Assembly (NCBI GenBank): GCA_965222835.1
Contig: CBDCUQ010000001.1
Coordinates: 372,001 to 436,000 of the forward strand
Reading direction: 5' to 3'
Length of the DNA: 64,000 nt
DNA from: CBDCUQ01 sp965222835
Lineage (GTDB): Bacteria; Pseudomonadota; Alphaproteobacteria; Rhizobiales; Hyphomicrobiaceae
Part shown: piece after piece, positions 49,094 to 58,980 of the stretch
Layout of the letters: the number at the start of each line of letters is the position of its first letter
How positions within the stretch are numbered: position 1 is the stretch's first letter
Made by a program: the position numbers and the translations under genes
Notes under the pieces: generated by a model
The model's input: only the letters and a program-made list of their open reading frames with translations
The model's database searches: none
What the model was told of the DNA's origin: nothing

Positions 49094-50431
49094 TCAGAGC
49101 TCCAGAACGAAGCGCTGCGGATCCTCGAGGCACTCCTTCACACGGACGAGAAAGGTCACCGCCTCTTTGCCATCGACGATGCGATGATCATAGGACAGCG
49201 CCAAATACATCATCGGACGCGCCGCAATCTGTCCATCCTTGACGACAGGCCGCTCTTCGATTCGGTGCATGCCAAGAATGCCGGACTGGGGCGCATTGAG
49301 GATGGGTGTCGACAACATCGATCCGTAGACGCCGCCATTGGAAATCGTGAATGTGCCACCTTGCATGTCCTCGATGGCTAGCTTGCCGTCGCGAGCCCGG
49401 CGGCCGTAGTCGCTGATCGTCGCTTCGATATCGGCGATACTCATGCGATCCGCCTCGCGCAGAACGGGCACGACCAGACCGCGATCCGTTCCGACCGCAA
49501 CGCCGATGTGGTAATAGTTCTTGTAAATGACCTCGTCGCCATCGATCTCGGCATTGACGGCAGGAATCTCTCGCAAGGCCTGGATACAGGCTTTGACGAA
49601 GAATCCCATAAACCCAAGCTTCACGCCGTAACGCCGTTCGAACAGGTCCTTGTACTGCGCCCGCATCGACATGATGGCGCCCATGTCCACGTCGTTGAAC
49701 GTGGTCAGGATCGCAGCTGTGTTCTGTGCATCCTTGAGCCGTTGTGCAATGGTCTGCCGGAGCTTGGTCATGCGCACGCGCTCTTCACGCGGCGCGTCGC
49801 TCAACGCCGGTGGTATGCGCAATTTCTGGGCCGGGACCGGCGCATTCGAAAGCGGTGCAGCTGCCACCGCACTTCCCCCCTCAGACGATCCCGCCTGGGC
49901 ACCCTCGGCCGCACGGCTTTGACCTTCCGCCTGCGCTCGAGCCTTGCGCACCGCCGCAACCGCATCTTCTTTAAGGATCTGGCCTCGCTTCCCCGATCCC
50001 GTGACCTCGGCAGGATCGATACCGGCCTCGGCAAGGATTTTCTTTGCCGAAGGTGCAGCAGCCGGTGTCGATGTCCCCTTCGGCGCCGGCGCCTCGGCAG
50101 CTTTGGCACGCCGAGACGCCACCGGCGCGACGACGTCATTTGCCAGTTTTTGAGCTGCGGCCGGCTTGGCAGCACCGCCCGCAGCTTTTCCAGCACCCTC
50201 GGTGATCACGCCAAGCAGTGCACCCACCGGAACGGTTGCGCCCTCCGCCACCTTGATACCGCCGATCACGCCGGAAACCGGCGCGGGGACTTCAACCGTG
50301 ACCTTATCCGTCTCCAGTTCAACCAGCGGCTCGTCCACTTTGACCGCATCGCCCTCTTTCTTCAGCCACTTCCCGACGATCGCCTCGCTGATCGACTCGC
50401 CCAAAGCGGGAACACGAATTTCCGTTGCCAT
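49094..50431 (-). CDS. sucB: Dihydrolipoyllysine succinyltransferase (E2 of 2-oxoglutarate dehydrogenase)
   Basis: 445 residues from ATG 50431, with GAGG about seven bases upstream. A single lipoyl domain with the lipoyl-Lys in 'LVELETDKVTVEVPAP' is followed by an Ala/Pro linker. Then come a peripheral-subunit-binding domain ('SAKKILAEAGIDPAEVTGSGKRGQILKEDA') and the catalytic domain ending with 'LSYDHRIVDGKEAVTFLVRVKECLEDPQRFVLEL' (His and Asp). One lipoyl domain and the DHRIVDG form are typical of SucB rather than AceF. It lies between sucA and lpd. Confidence 0.96.
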   Translation of the reverse strand: MATEIRVPALGESISEAIVGKWLKKEGDAVKVDEPLVELETDKVTVEVPAPVSGVIGGIKVAEGATVPVGALLGVITEGAGKAAGGAAKPAAAQKLANDVVAPVASRRAKAAEAPAPKGTSTPAAAPSAKKILAEAGIDPAEVTGSGKRGQILKEDAVAAVRKARAQAEGQSRAAEGAQAGSSEGGSAVAAAPLSNAPVPAQKLRIPPALSDAPREERVRMTKLRQTIAQRLKDAQNTAAILTTFNDVDMGAIMSMRAQYKDLFERRYGVKLGFMGFFVKACIQALREIPAVNAEIDGDEVIYKNYYHIGVAVGTDRGLVVPVLREADRMSIADIEATISDYGRRARDGKLAIEDMQGGTFTISNGGVYGSMLSTPILNAPQSGILGMHRIEERPVVKDGQIAARPMMYLALSYDHRIVDGKEAVTFLVRVKECLEDPQRFVLEL

Positions 50432-50479
50432 ATTGCCCTCGTCCGCGCGGAGCAGCCGCAAAGGCGGCTACGCTGCGTC

Positions 50480-53479
50480 TCAACCCTTCAATGCATCCTC
50501 GACCAAAGCCTTCTGCTCCTGCAGGTGCTTGCTCATGAGGCCGGTTGCCGTCGATGCCGATGAGGCCCGGCCGGCATAGCGCACGGTCTTGGCCTTGCAC
50601 GCCGTATGCCCAAGCACCCATTCAATGTTGGGAGCAATGAATGCCCATGCACCCATGTTTTTCGGTTCCTCTTGGCACCACACGAATTCGGCATTTGGGA
50701 ATCGCCCGAGATCTTGCATCAGCGTGCGCGCGGGTATCGGATAGAGCTGCTCGAGACGCATGAGGTAGACGTCATCGAGACCCGCCGCCTCTCGTCCATC
50801 GTAAAGATCGTAGTAGACCTTGCCCGAGCACAGCACGACTCTCCGGATCTTTGCGTCACACTTGAGCTTGATTTTTCCGTCCGTCGCATTCTCGGCGTCA
50901 TCCCAGAGAACGCGGCAGAAACCGGTGCCGGGGCCCAGATAAGCAAGCGGTGAAACGACCCGCTTATGCCGAAGCAAGGACTTAGGCGTCATGAGAATCA
51001 AGGGCTTTCGGTATTTGCGATGCAACTGCCGCCGCAGAATGTGGAAGTAATTTGCAGGTGTCGTGCAGTTGGCCACTTGCATATTATCTTCGGCACAGAG
51101 CTGCAAATAGCGCTCAAGCCGCGCCGAGGAGTGTTCCGGCCCCTGCCCTTCGTAACCATGCGGCAGCAGGCAAACGAGACCCGACATACGAAGCCACTTG
51201 CGCTCGCCGGTGCTGATGAATTGATCAAAGACCACCTGAGCACCATTGGCGAAGTCACCAAACTGCGCCTCCCACATAACCAGCGCGTTGGGTTCGGCAA
51301 GAGAGTATCCATATTCGAAGCCGAGGACGGCCTCCTCCGAAAGCATCGAGTTGATCACCTCGAAGCGTGCCTGCCCCGGCGTCATATGCAAGAGCGGCGT
51401 ATACCGGCGTTCGGAAATCTGGTCGATCAGAACCGCATGACGCTGGGAAAAGGTTCCCCGTTCGCAATCTTGGCCCGACAATCTGACGGGAAGCCCCTCG
51501 GTCAGTAGCGAACCGAAGGCAAGATGCTCTGCCATCCCCCAATCGATACCCTCGCCGCTGTTGACCATGTCCCAGCGACGTTCAAGCAGACGCGCAACGC
51601 CTTTGTGAGCATTGAATCCTGAAGGAATGGACGTGATCTGAAACGCGATGTCGCGCAACCGTTGCAGATCCACACCCGTTAAGCTCCGGAACTCCGCATC
51701 GTAGTCGTGCACGACACTCGCCCAGCGGCCATCGAGCCAATCGGCCTTGTTGGGTTTGTAACTGGATGCGAGTTCTAATTCCTCATCCAACGTCGCGCGG
51801 AACGAAGTCCTAATCTCATTAACTTCCTCCTCCGTCACAACGCCTTCGTGCACGAGCTGCTTCGAGTAAATTTCAGACGTAACCGGATGCTTCTTGATCG
51901 CCCGGTACATAATGGGCTGCGTGAACGCCGGCTCGTCCGACTCGTTGTGACCGAACCGCCGGTAACAGAACATATCGATCACAACCGGCTTCTGAAACCG
52001 CTGACGGAACTCGGTTGCAATCTTCGCGCAATGAACAACAGCTTCGGGATCGTCGCCATTCACATGCAGAATTGGCGCTTCGATCATGCGCGCAACGTCC
52101 GAGCAGTAGGGCGAAGACCGCGAATACCGCGGGTTCGTTGTAAACCCGATCTGGTTGTTGATGATAAAATGGATCGTGCCGCCGGTCCGATGCCCCTTTA
52201 GGCCCGACAGCCCGAAGCATTCCGCAACAACGCCCTGACCCGCAAACGCTGCATCCCCGTGAATGAGCAACGGCATGACAGGGGTACGTTCGCCAGGCTT
52301 GCAGCCGCGTTGATCCTGCTTTGCACGCACCTTCCCAAGAACAACCGGATCGACGATCTCAAGATGCGAGGGATTGGCGGTCAGCGAAAGATGAACATTG
52401 TTGCCATCGAAGCTTCGATCGGACGAAGCGCCAAGGTGATATTTGACATCTCCCGAGCCTTCGACCTCCTCCGGTTTCCAAGACCCGCCCTTAAACTCGT
52501 TGAAGACAGCTCGATGCGGCTTGCCCATCACGTTACAGAGCACATTCAGCCGGCCGCGATGCGCCATGCCGAGAACAATCTCTTTGGCGCCCAGCTGTCC
52601 CCCGCGCTTGATAATCTGTTCAAGCGCCGGGATCATCGATTCAGCGCCATCCAGCCCGAACCGCTTCGTGCCCGTGTACTTCACATCACAGAAGCGCTCG
52701 AACGTCTCCGCCTCAATGAGCTTGGAAAGGATCGCCCGCTTTCCCTCGACAGTGAAACGAATGTCCTTTTCCGCACCTTCGATCCGCTCTTGAATCCACG
52801 CCCGTTGGCTTGGCGAGCTGATATGCATGTACTGGAAGCCGATCTTCCGGCAGTACGTGCGCCGTACGATGGCGAGGATTTCGCGCATGGTCGCCGTATC
52901 AAGACCCATGTAGCGATCGAGAAAGATCGGCCGGTCCATATCGGCTTCTGTAAAGCCGTACGTCTCAGGCTTGAGATCGCGGTGAACCTTGCGCTCCGCC
53001 AACCCAAGGGGGTCGAGATCAGCCGCGAGATGCCCCAGAACGCGATACGCCCGAATCAGCATCCGCACCCGGATACTGTCCTGGATGGCCCGGTAGCTGG
53101 CAGCCGGCGAAAGCTCAACACCCTCGGCCTGCGCACGCTCCGCCAGCCGATCGCGAAAACGCCGCTCCTGTACGCGCCGCTCGGTCGGACCGTAGTCCCC
53201 GGTCAGCGCCGCAACGACCTCGCTGTTGTTCGATTGCAGTCTTGAGAGCGGCAGGGCCCAGGAAGGTCCCTCGCCGGTCGTTGAATAGGAGCTATCGTCC
53301 GTTTCACCGTCGCCATCAGCGGGTTCGCGTTTGAGGCTTTCAAAGAAGTGTCGCCATTCATCACCCACCGAGCCAGGGTTCTGCTCGTAACGCTCTTGCA
53401 TTTCCTCGATATAGGCAGCATTTGCGCCATCGAGAAAAGATGTGCTGATGAAGTGCTGGTTGAGTGCCTTGCGTGACAT
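50480..53479 (-). CDS. sucA: 2-oxoglutarate dehydrogenase E1 component
   Basis: 999 residues from ATG 53479. The N-terminal E2-binding segment is 'FLDGANAAYIEEMQERYEQNPGSVGDEWRHFFESL'. The thiamine-diphosphate region has 'GMAHRGRLNVLCNVMGK', 'LHVNGDDPEAVVHCAKIATEFRQRFQKPVVIDMFCYRRFGHNE' and the C-terminal 'QEEPKNMGAWAFI'. It decarboxylates 2-oxoglutarate and passes the succinyl group to SucB. The length is as expected. It precedes sucB by 48 bp in the same transcript. Confidence 0.97.
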   Translation of the reverse strand: MSRKALNQHFISTSFLDGANAAYIEEMQERYEQNPGSVGDEWRHFFESLKREPADGDGETDDSSYSTTGEGPSWALPLSRLQSNNSEVVAALTGDYGPTERRVQERRFRDRLAERAQAEGVELSPAASYRAIQDSIRVRMLIRAYRVLGHLAADLDPLGLAERKVHRDLKPETYGFTEADMDRPIFLDRYMGLDTATMREILAIVRRTYCRKIGFQYMHISSPSQRAWIQERIEGAEKDIRFTVEGKRAILSKLIEAETFERFCDVKYTGTKRFGLDGAESMIPALEQIIKRGGQLGAKEIVLGMAHRGRLNVLCNVMGKPHRAVFNEFKGGSWKPEEVEGSGDVKYHLGASSDRSFDGNNVHLSLTANPSHLEIVDPVVLGKVRAKQDQRGCKPGERTPVMPLLIHGDAAFAGQGVVAECFGLSGLKGHRTGGTIHFIINNQIGFTTNPRYSRSSPYCSDVARMIEAPILHVNGDDPEAVVHCAKIATEFRQRFQKPVVIDMFCYRRFGHNESDEPAFTQPIMYRAIKKHPVTSEIYSKQLVHEGVVTEEEVNEIRTSFRATLDEELELASSYKPNKADWLDGRWASVVHDYDAEFRSLTGVDLQRLRDIAFQITSIPSGFNAHKGVARLLERRWDMVNSGEGIDWGMAEHLAFGSLLTEGLPVRLSGQDCERGTFSQRHAVLIDQISERRYTPLLHMTPGQARFEVINSMLSEEAVLGFEYGYSLAEPNALVMWEAQFGDFANGAQVVFDQFISTGERKWLRMSGLVCLLPHGYEGQGPEHSSARLERYLQLCAEDNMQVANCTTPANYFHILRRQLHRKYRKPLILMTPKSLLRHKRVVSPLAYLGPGTGFCRVLWDDAENATDGKIKLKCDAKIRRVVLCSGKVYYDLYDGREAAGLDDVYLMRLEQLYPIPARTLMQDLGRFPNAEFVWCQEEPKNMGAWAFIAPNIEWVLGHTACKAKTVRYAGRASSASTATGLMSKHLQEQKALVEDALKG

Positions 53480-53589
53480 CAAGTATCCCGTCCGCGCCTG
53501 CAAATCTGCAGAGGCTGAATTTGGGGGCGTTTCCCCTCAAAAGCCAGAGCATCTTGCGTGCCCTCATAGACGTATCTAGTGACTTTTGA

Positions 53590-54489
53590 TCAGGCCTTTA
53601 AGACCTCCATTAGTGCTGTCCCCAGACTTGCCGGACTATCAGCGATCGCGATCCCCGCCCGCTGCATGGCCTCAATCTTGTCCTCGGCTTTGCCCTTCCC
53701 GCCGGAAATAATGGCCCCGGCATGGCCCATCCGGCGTCCTGGCGGAGCCGATGCACCGGCAATGAATCCCGCCATCGGCTTCTTGCGGCCCTTCTTGGCC
53801 TCAGAAACCAGAAACTCAGCCGCCTCCTCTTCGGCCGAGCCGCCAATTTCGCCGATCATAATAATGGATTGCGTCTCGGGGTCCGACAGAAAGAGATCAA
53901 GCACATCGACAAATTCCGTCCCCTTGACCGGATCCCCGCCGATACCCACCGCCGTCGTCTGTCCGACCCCGGCGTCCGTCGTTTGTTTCACCGCTTCATA
54001 GGTCAGCGTCCCGGACCGGGACACAATCCCGCACGAGCCCTTCTTGAAAATATTGCCAGGCATAATACCGATCTTGCATGCGCCAGGGGTCAACACACCG
54101 GGACAATTGGGACCGAGGAGACGCGACTTCGACCCTTCCAACGCTCGCTTGACGCGCACCATGTCCAAAACCGGGATACCCTCGGTTATGGTCACGATAA
54201 GCGGCATCTCGGCGTCGATCGCCTCCAAGATAGCGTCGGCGGCGAATGGAGGCGGTACGTAGATCGCGGTTGCCGTCGCCCCCGTCGCCTCCTTCGCTTC
54301 GACAACAGTGTCGAACAGCGGCACATCTTCGAGATCAGAATCAGGATGCTTCGAACCGCCCTTGCCCGGTGTGACGCCTCCCGAAACGTTCGTTCCATAG
54401 GCACGCGCCTGCTTCGTATGAAACGTGCCCTGACTGCCCGTGAGGCCTTGACAAATCGTAATGGTGCGATCGTCAACGAGAATAGACAT
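53590..54489 (-). CDS. sucD: Succinate-CoA ligase, alpha subunit
   Basis: 299 residues. The CoA-binding N-terminus has 'CQGLTGSQGTFHTKQARAYGTNVSGGVTPGKGG', with 'GITEGIPVLDMVRVKRAL' and 'GPNCPGVLTPGACKIGIMPG'. The catalytic His is in 'GRRMGHAGAIISGGKG' near residue 248. It makes succinate and ATP/GTP from succinyl-CoA with SucC. Unlike most genomes, sucC does not directly abut it: a small membrane-protein gene lies between. Confidence 0.96.
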   Translation of the reverse strand: MSILVDDRTITICQGLTGSQGTFHTKQARAYGTNVSGGVTPGKGGSKHPDSDLEDVPLFDTVVEAKEATGATATAIYVPPPFAADAILEAIDAEMPLIVTITEGIPVLDMVRVKRALEGSKSRLLGPNCPGVLTPGACKIGIMPGNIFKKGSCGIVSRSGTLTYEAVKQTTDAGVGQTTAVGIGGDPVKGTEFVDVLDLFLSDPETQSIIMIGEIGGSAEEEAAEFLVSEAKKGRKKPMAGFIAGASAPPGRRMGHAGAIISGGKGKAEDKIEAMQRAGIAIADSPASLGTALMEVLKA

Positions 54490-54551
54490 GCACTGCCCTG
54501 TGTTGCAAGCAAACGCCTATTGGCATCAGCTCGATGGTTTCAACCTTCTAT

Positions 54552-54857
54552 CTAGGCCTGGCGCGACGCCCGCGACATGGCCATAAACGTCTTCCTAATG
54601 ATCGCATGCGCGATGAGAATGATCAGCCCCACCAAAACCATTTCGAGCAACTGACCATGAAACTGAGACATGTCCTTATGCGCGGTCCCGTCGCGTACGC
54701 CGATGGCAAAAAGGCCACCAATTGAGATCAACGTGATCAGATAGAAAACGACCGGATGAAGGATCGCGCCGATCAACTGCAGCAAGATCACACCTGCCGC
54801 GGCAAAAGCCACGATGTCCCATTGAACCTGACCCAGTAGCTGTGCGAAATCTGGCAT
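54552..54857 (-). CDS. Small membrane protein between sucC and sucD
   Basis: 101 residues with three predicted helices (about 14-34, 36-55, 70-88: 'IVAFAAAGVILLQLIGAIL', 'VVFYLITLISIGGLFAIGV', 'LLEMVLVGLIILIAHAII') and short charged loops (RDGTAHKDMSQFHGQ). No family is recognised. It lies on the same strand between sucC (109 bp) and sucD (62 bp), so it is probably co-transcribed. Its GC-rich third positions look genuine. Confidence 0.75.
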   Translation of the reverse strand: MPDFAQLLGQVQWDIVAFAAAGVILLQLIGAILHPVVFYLITLISIGGLFAIGVRDGTAHKDMSQFHGQLLEMVLVGLIILIAHAIIRKTFMAMSRASRQA

Positions 54858-54965
54858 GACTAAACTCCCTTACACATTTGACCCTGTTCCGCTTTGATCT
54901 TCTTAGCAGGCCTGCCGCATCATTGAAAACAAACCCGCTCACGATTGGCCGCGGCGCACTCGGAC

Positions 54966-56165
54966 CTATGCCGAAATCTTGACGGCCTCAGTAATCTTTG
55001 CCGCCGCATCCGCCAGATCGTCCGCCGGCGTGATACTTAGTCCGGATTTCGCCAAAAGCTCCTTGCCCAACGCGACATTCGTACCCTCAAGACGTACGAC
55101 CAGCGGGACTTTGACATCCATCTCGCGCGCAGCCGCGATCACGCCTTCGGCGATGATGTCACAGCGCATAATGCCTCCGAAGATATTGACCAGAATGCCC
55201 CTTACTGCGGGATCGGAAAGAATGATCTTGAACGCCTCGCGCACCTTTTCCTTGCTCGCACCGCCCCCGACATCGAGAAAGTTGGCAGGTTCCACGCCGT
55301 AGAGCTTGATGATGTCCATGGTGGCCATTGCGAGACCCGCACCGTTCACCATGCAACCGATTGAACCGTCGAGCTTCACGTACGAAAGGTCATGCTTCGA
55401 CGCCTCGATCTCCATCGGGTCTTCCTCCGCTTCATCGCGCAGGGAAGCGATGTCCGGATGGCGAAACAGCGCATTGGTGTCGAAGTTCATCTTCGCATCG
55501 AGACAAACAAGATCACTCTGCTTCGTCACGACCAGCGGATTGATCTCCAAGAGGCTAACGTCTTTGTCGTTCAACAGGCAGTAGAGGCCAGCAATGAGCT
55601 TGCTGGCTTGCTTGACTTGGTCACCTTTGAGGCCCAAAGCGAAGGCAAGCCGCCGCCCGTGATAAGGCTGCAGTCCCGTCGCCGGATCGATGGTCATCGT
55701 GAAAATCTTGTCCGGTGTGTCGTGCGCCACCTGCTCGATGTCCATACCACCTTCGGTGGAGGCAATAAAAGCAATGCGCGACGTCGCCCGATCAACAAGC
55801 GCTGAGAGATAGAGCTCGCGGCCGATGTCACACGTTTCCTCGATATAAAGACGGCGAACCACGCGCCCATCCGGTCCCGTTTGCGCCGTCACCAGCGTGC
55901 TTCCGAGCATCTGCTCAGCGAAATACGCCACGTCTTCAGGCGACATCGCAAGCCGCACGCCACCCTTCTCGCCTGCTCTCTTTTCCTTGAAAGTGCCTTT
56001 GCCCCGACCGCCGACGTGAATCTGTGCCTTGACCACCTTCACCGGCGTAGCCAGCGACCTCGTAACGCGGGAAACCTCATCCAGATTGAAGACCGGATAT
56101 CCCTTCAGTATTGGCACGCCATACTCGGCCAAGAGCTCCTTGGCCTGATGCTCATGAATATTCAT
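54966..56165 (-). CDS. sucC: Succinate-CoA ligase, beta subunit
   Basis: 399 residues from the ATG of 'MNIHEHQAKELLAEYGVPILKG' (alternative upstream ATG and GTG codons exist at 56168 and 56180). ATP-grasp domain: 'VKAQIHVGGRGKGTFKEKRAGEKGGVRLA', 'LLEINPLVVTKQSDLVCLDAKMNFD' and 'GCMVNGAGLAMATMDIIKLYG' with 'NFLDVGGGASKEKVREAFKII'. A GGGGGA sequence precedes the start. It forms the heterodimer with SucD. Confidence 0.96.
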   Translation of the reverse strand: MNIHEHQAKELLAEYGVPILKGYPVFNLDEVSRVTRSLATPVKVVKAQIHVGGRGKGTFKEKRAGEKGGVRLAMSPEDVAYFAEQMLGSTLVTAQTGPDGRVVRRLYIEETCDIGRELYLSALVDRATSRIAFIASTEGGMDIEQVAHDTPDKIFTMTIDPATGLQPYHGRRLAFALGLKGDQVKQASKLIAGLYCLLNDKDVSLLEINPLVVTKQSDLVCLDAKMNFDTNALFRHPDIASLRDEAEEDPMEIEASKHDLSYVKLDGSIGCMVNGAGLAMATMDIIKLYGVEPANFLDVGGGASKEKVREAFKIILSDPAVRGILVNIFGGIMRCDIIAEGVIAAAREMDVKVPLVVRLEGTNVALGKELLAKSGLSITPADDLADAAAKITEAVKISA

Positions 56166-56302
56166 CATTCCCCCCGGCACATCTCAAAGCAGCAGACTCC
56201 GAAAAAAGAGGTAGGGGCCTGCCGAACAGCCGCTGCCGGCGCGCGCAAAAGGCTGGCATGCTTCCCATTTCTCGATTGAGTGATGGATATCAAGCGTGCG
56301 TC

Positions 56303-57268
56303 CTACGACCCTAGCTGTGGGTTGATTTTCATGCACGAGTCGACAAGCCCTTTGACCGACTCCACCGACTTCATGAGCATGGCCCGCTCGACACCATTGA
56401 GATCGATCTCAATCACGCGCTCCGCGCCACCAGCGCCGAGAATCACGGGAACACCGACGTACAACCCTTTGACGCCGTACTCGCCGTTGAGATACGCCGC
56501 GCACGGCAGAATGCGTTTCTTGTCCTTGAGATAGCTTTCGGCCATGGCAATGGCCGATGCCGCTGGCGCGTAATACGCAGAACCGGTCTTGAGAAGGGCC
56601 ACGATCTCGCCACCGCCCTTTCGTGTCCGATCAATGATCTGATCCAAGCGATCCTGCTTGATCCAGCCCATCTTGACGAGATCGGGAAGCGGAATACCGC
56701 CCACCGTGGAATACCGCACAAGTGGCACCATGTCGTCGCCGTGACCGCCAAGTACGACGGCCTGCACGTCCTCAATCGACACCTTGAATTCGTCGGCCAG
56801 GAAGTGGCGGAACCGCGACGTGTCGAGTACCCCGGCCATGCCGACCACCATATTGCGCGGCAAGCCGGAGGCCTTCTGCAGGGCCCACACCATGGCGTCC
56901 AACGGGTTCGTAATAACAATCACGAAGGCACCTGGTGCATACTTGCGGATACCCGCGCCCACCTGCTCCATGACCTTCAGATTGATGCTGACCAGATCGT
57001 CGCGGCTCATACCGGGCTTACGCGGCACACCAGCCGTGACGATACAGACATGCGCGCCTTCGATGTCGGCGTAGGCACTCGTGCCCTTCATCTGACAGTC
57101 GAAGCCATCGACGGCACCGGATTGCGCCAGATCGAGCGCCTTGCCCTGAGGCATACCCTCCATAATGTCGAAAACGACCGCATCACCCAGCTCTTTCAAT
57201 CCGATGAGATGAGCGAGCGTCCCGCCAATCATTCCGCCACCGATCAAGGCAATCTTCGTACGCGCCAT
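56303..57268 (-). CDS. mdh: Malate dehydrogenase (LDH-like MDH)
   Basis: 321 residues from ATG 57268, with GGGAGA eight bases upstream; the longer frame is unsupported. The NAD-binding start is 'TKIALIGGGMIGGTLAHLIGLKELGDAVVFDI' (Asp for NAD). It also has 'VTAGVPRKPGMSRDDLVSINL' (catalytic loop Arg), 'VVVGMAGVLDTSRFRHFLA', and catalytic His in 'AVVLGGHGDDMVPLVRYS'. It converts malate to oxaloacetate. It opens the TCA run; zapE lies 252 bp upstream on the same strand. Confidence 0.96.
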   Translation of the reverse strand: MARTKIALIGGGMIGGTLAHLIGLKELGDAVVFDIMEGMPQGKALDLAQSGAVDGFDCQMKGTSAYADIEGAHVCIVTAGVPRKPGMSRDDLVSINLKVMEQVGAGIRKYAPGAFVIVITNPLDAMVWALQKASGLPRNMVVGMAGVLDTSRFRHFLADEFKVSIEDVQAVVLGGHGDDMVPLVRYSTVGGIPLPDLVKMGWIKQDRLDQIIDRTRKGGGEIVALLKTGSAYYAPAASAIAMAESYLKDKKRILPCAAYLNGEYGVKGLYVGVPVILGAGGAERVIEIDLNGVERAMLMKSVESVKGLVDSCMKINPQLGS

Positions 57269-57519
57269 TTCTTTGTTCTCCCTAGGGCCAATGCTGCCAA
57301 ACGCCCAAATTCGCCGGCAGCCGTTCGCCACTGCGAAATGGACTTCTGTCACGGGTGTTAAGACGAAGCCAACCCCATCTCAAGTCTAAGTTCTCCGAAA
57401 CCGGAACAATAAACGCACGAAAAACCGTTCGCTGCGGCCAAGTGCGGCGAAATGGGCCATATCAAATAGCGAGCATTCAAAATTCCGGCGGTAGCGCATC
57501 ATCTGAGGACCGGTCTACA

Positions 57520-58665
57520 TCAGTCACTCACCGGCTCGGAAAGGCCGGTCTCGACCGTTCGGAGTGTCTCCCTATCCATCCGCCCCCGCTCCACGTAAGC
57601 CTCGCTTCGCATTTCCATAAGCCGGGAGGCCGTACGCTTGAACATGTCGGACCCATCGCCTTCCGCGTAAAGACCCGACGGCTGTGCCTCGGCGGAGGCA
57701 ACCAGCGACACCCGATTGTCGTAAAGCGTGTCGATGAGCGTAACGAAACGGCGGGCCTCGTTGCGCATGTCCCGCGTCATCACCGGTATTCCCTCAATGA
57801 GAACCGTGTGGAAGCTGTGTGCAATGTGTAGATAGTCAAGCGAACCGAGAGGCAGCCGGCACAGATCATCGAAATGAAACCGGGCCACCCCCATTGCAGC
57901 AAGCGGAACTCGAACCTTGCGCCCCTTGACCTCCAACTCCACCGCAGCCGGGTCATTATGACCCGTCAGCCGCTCCCAGTGTGCATCAAGCTCTGCCCGC
58001 GCTGCCGCATTATTGGGAGCATAGTAAAGTTGCCGGCCGGCAAGTTTGTCGAGGCGGAAATCTTTCGCCGCATCGAGCTCCAACACATCCATATGCGCTT
58101 CCACCAGATCGACAAACGGCAGAAAAAGCGCGCGGTTGAGGCCGTTCCAGTAGAGCCGCCTTGGTGCCGTATTCGACGTGGCAACGACGACCAAACCGCA
58201 CCCGAATAGCGCTTTAAAGAGCCGCGAGAGCATCATCGCATCGGCAATATCTGTGACCTGCAACTCGTCGAGGCACACCAAGTTTGCCTCCGACGCCAGC
58301 TCTTTTGCGACGGGTGGAATCGGATCTCCTCCGCCCCTCGTCCGCATCTGGGCAATGCGTTCATGGACGTCCGACATGAACTCGTGGAAATGAATCCTCC
58401 GCTTGCGCGGATGCGGAACCGAATCAAAAAAGAGGTCGAGCAGCATCGTCTTACCGCGCCCGACAGCGCCATATATATAGAGTCCCCGGACAGGCCGCCC
58501 CTTGCCGCCCCGTTTCGACCCCAAAAATCCCGCCAAGCCCGGTTTCATCCGCGCAAGTTCTTCGGCAAGCGCGTCTAACTGCTCTGCAGCAGCCCGCTGG
58601 CCCAAATCCGGCTCGATCAATCCCCGCTGTACCTTCTCGAGGTAGGATTGAACAACGTTCGACAT
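57520..58665 (-). CDS. zapE: Cell division ATPase ZapE (AFG1-like)
   Basis: 381 residues from ATG 58665 (MSNVVQSYLEKVQRGLIEPD). The Walker A is in 'RGLYIYGAVGRGKTMLLDLFFDSVP', the Walker B-like 'LVCLDELQVTDIADAMMLSRLF', and sensor 'VVVATSNTAPRRLYWNGLNRALFLPFVDL'. The length is normal for AFG1/ZapE. It associates with the Z-ring late in division in E. coli. It is frequently found beside mdh in alphaproteobacteria. Confidence 0.92.
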   Translation of the reverse strand: MSNVVQSYLEKVQRGLIEPDLGQRAAAEQLDALAEELARMKPGLAGFLGSKRGGKGRPVRGLYIYGAVGRGKTMLLDLFFDSVPHPRKRRIHFHEFMSDVHERIAQMRTRGGGDPIPPVAKELASEANLVCLDELQVTDIADAMMLSRLFKALFGCGLVVVATSNTAPRRLYWNGLNRALFLPFVDLVEAHMDVLELDAAKDFRLDKLAGRQLYYAPNNAAARAELDAHWERLTGHNDPAAVELEVKGRKVRVPLAAMGVARFHFDDLCRLPLGSLDYLHIAHSFHTVLIEGIPVMTRDMRNEARRFVTLIDTLYDNRVSLVASAEAQPSGLYAEGDGSDMFKRTASRLMEMRSEAYVERGRMDRETLRTVETGLSEPVSD

Positions 58666-58980
58666 TGACGATTCCAGTTTGATTCCACGGGCGACCTGGC
58701 GGCAAACAGGGGAGAAAGGCAAGTCTGTCGTGACCGTTTGTCACTTGAGCCTTGCACCCGATGGCCAAAAATCGCCACATTCGAAGCGATTATTGCGCCG
58801 CAAAACACTCCCACCTATCCCACACCCCAAAACTATCCCCAGTGCATTGAAACTATGGCATAACTCACCAATGTTGTGCGCTGCAATATCATGCCTGATT
58901 CATGCCCCGCTGCGGTATCACGAGCGTTAACCAGGCAGGGTTCACGACAGACCAACCCTGTTCAGAGAACGGAGGCTCCC

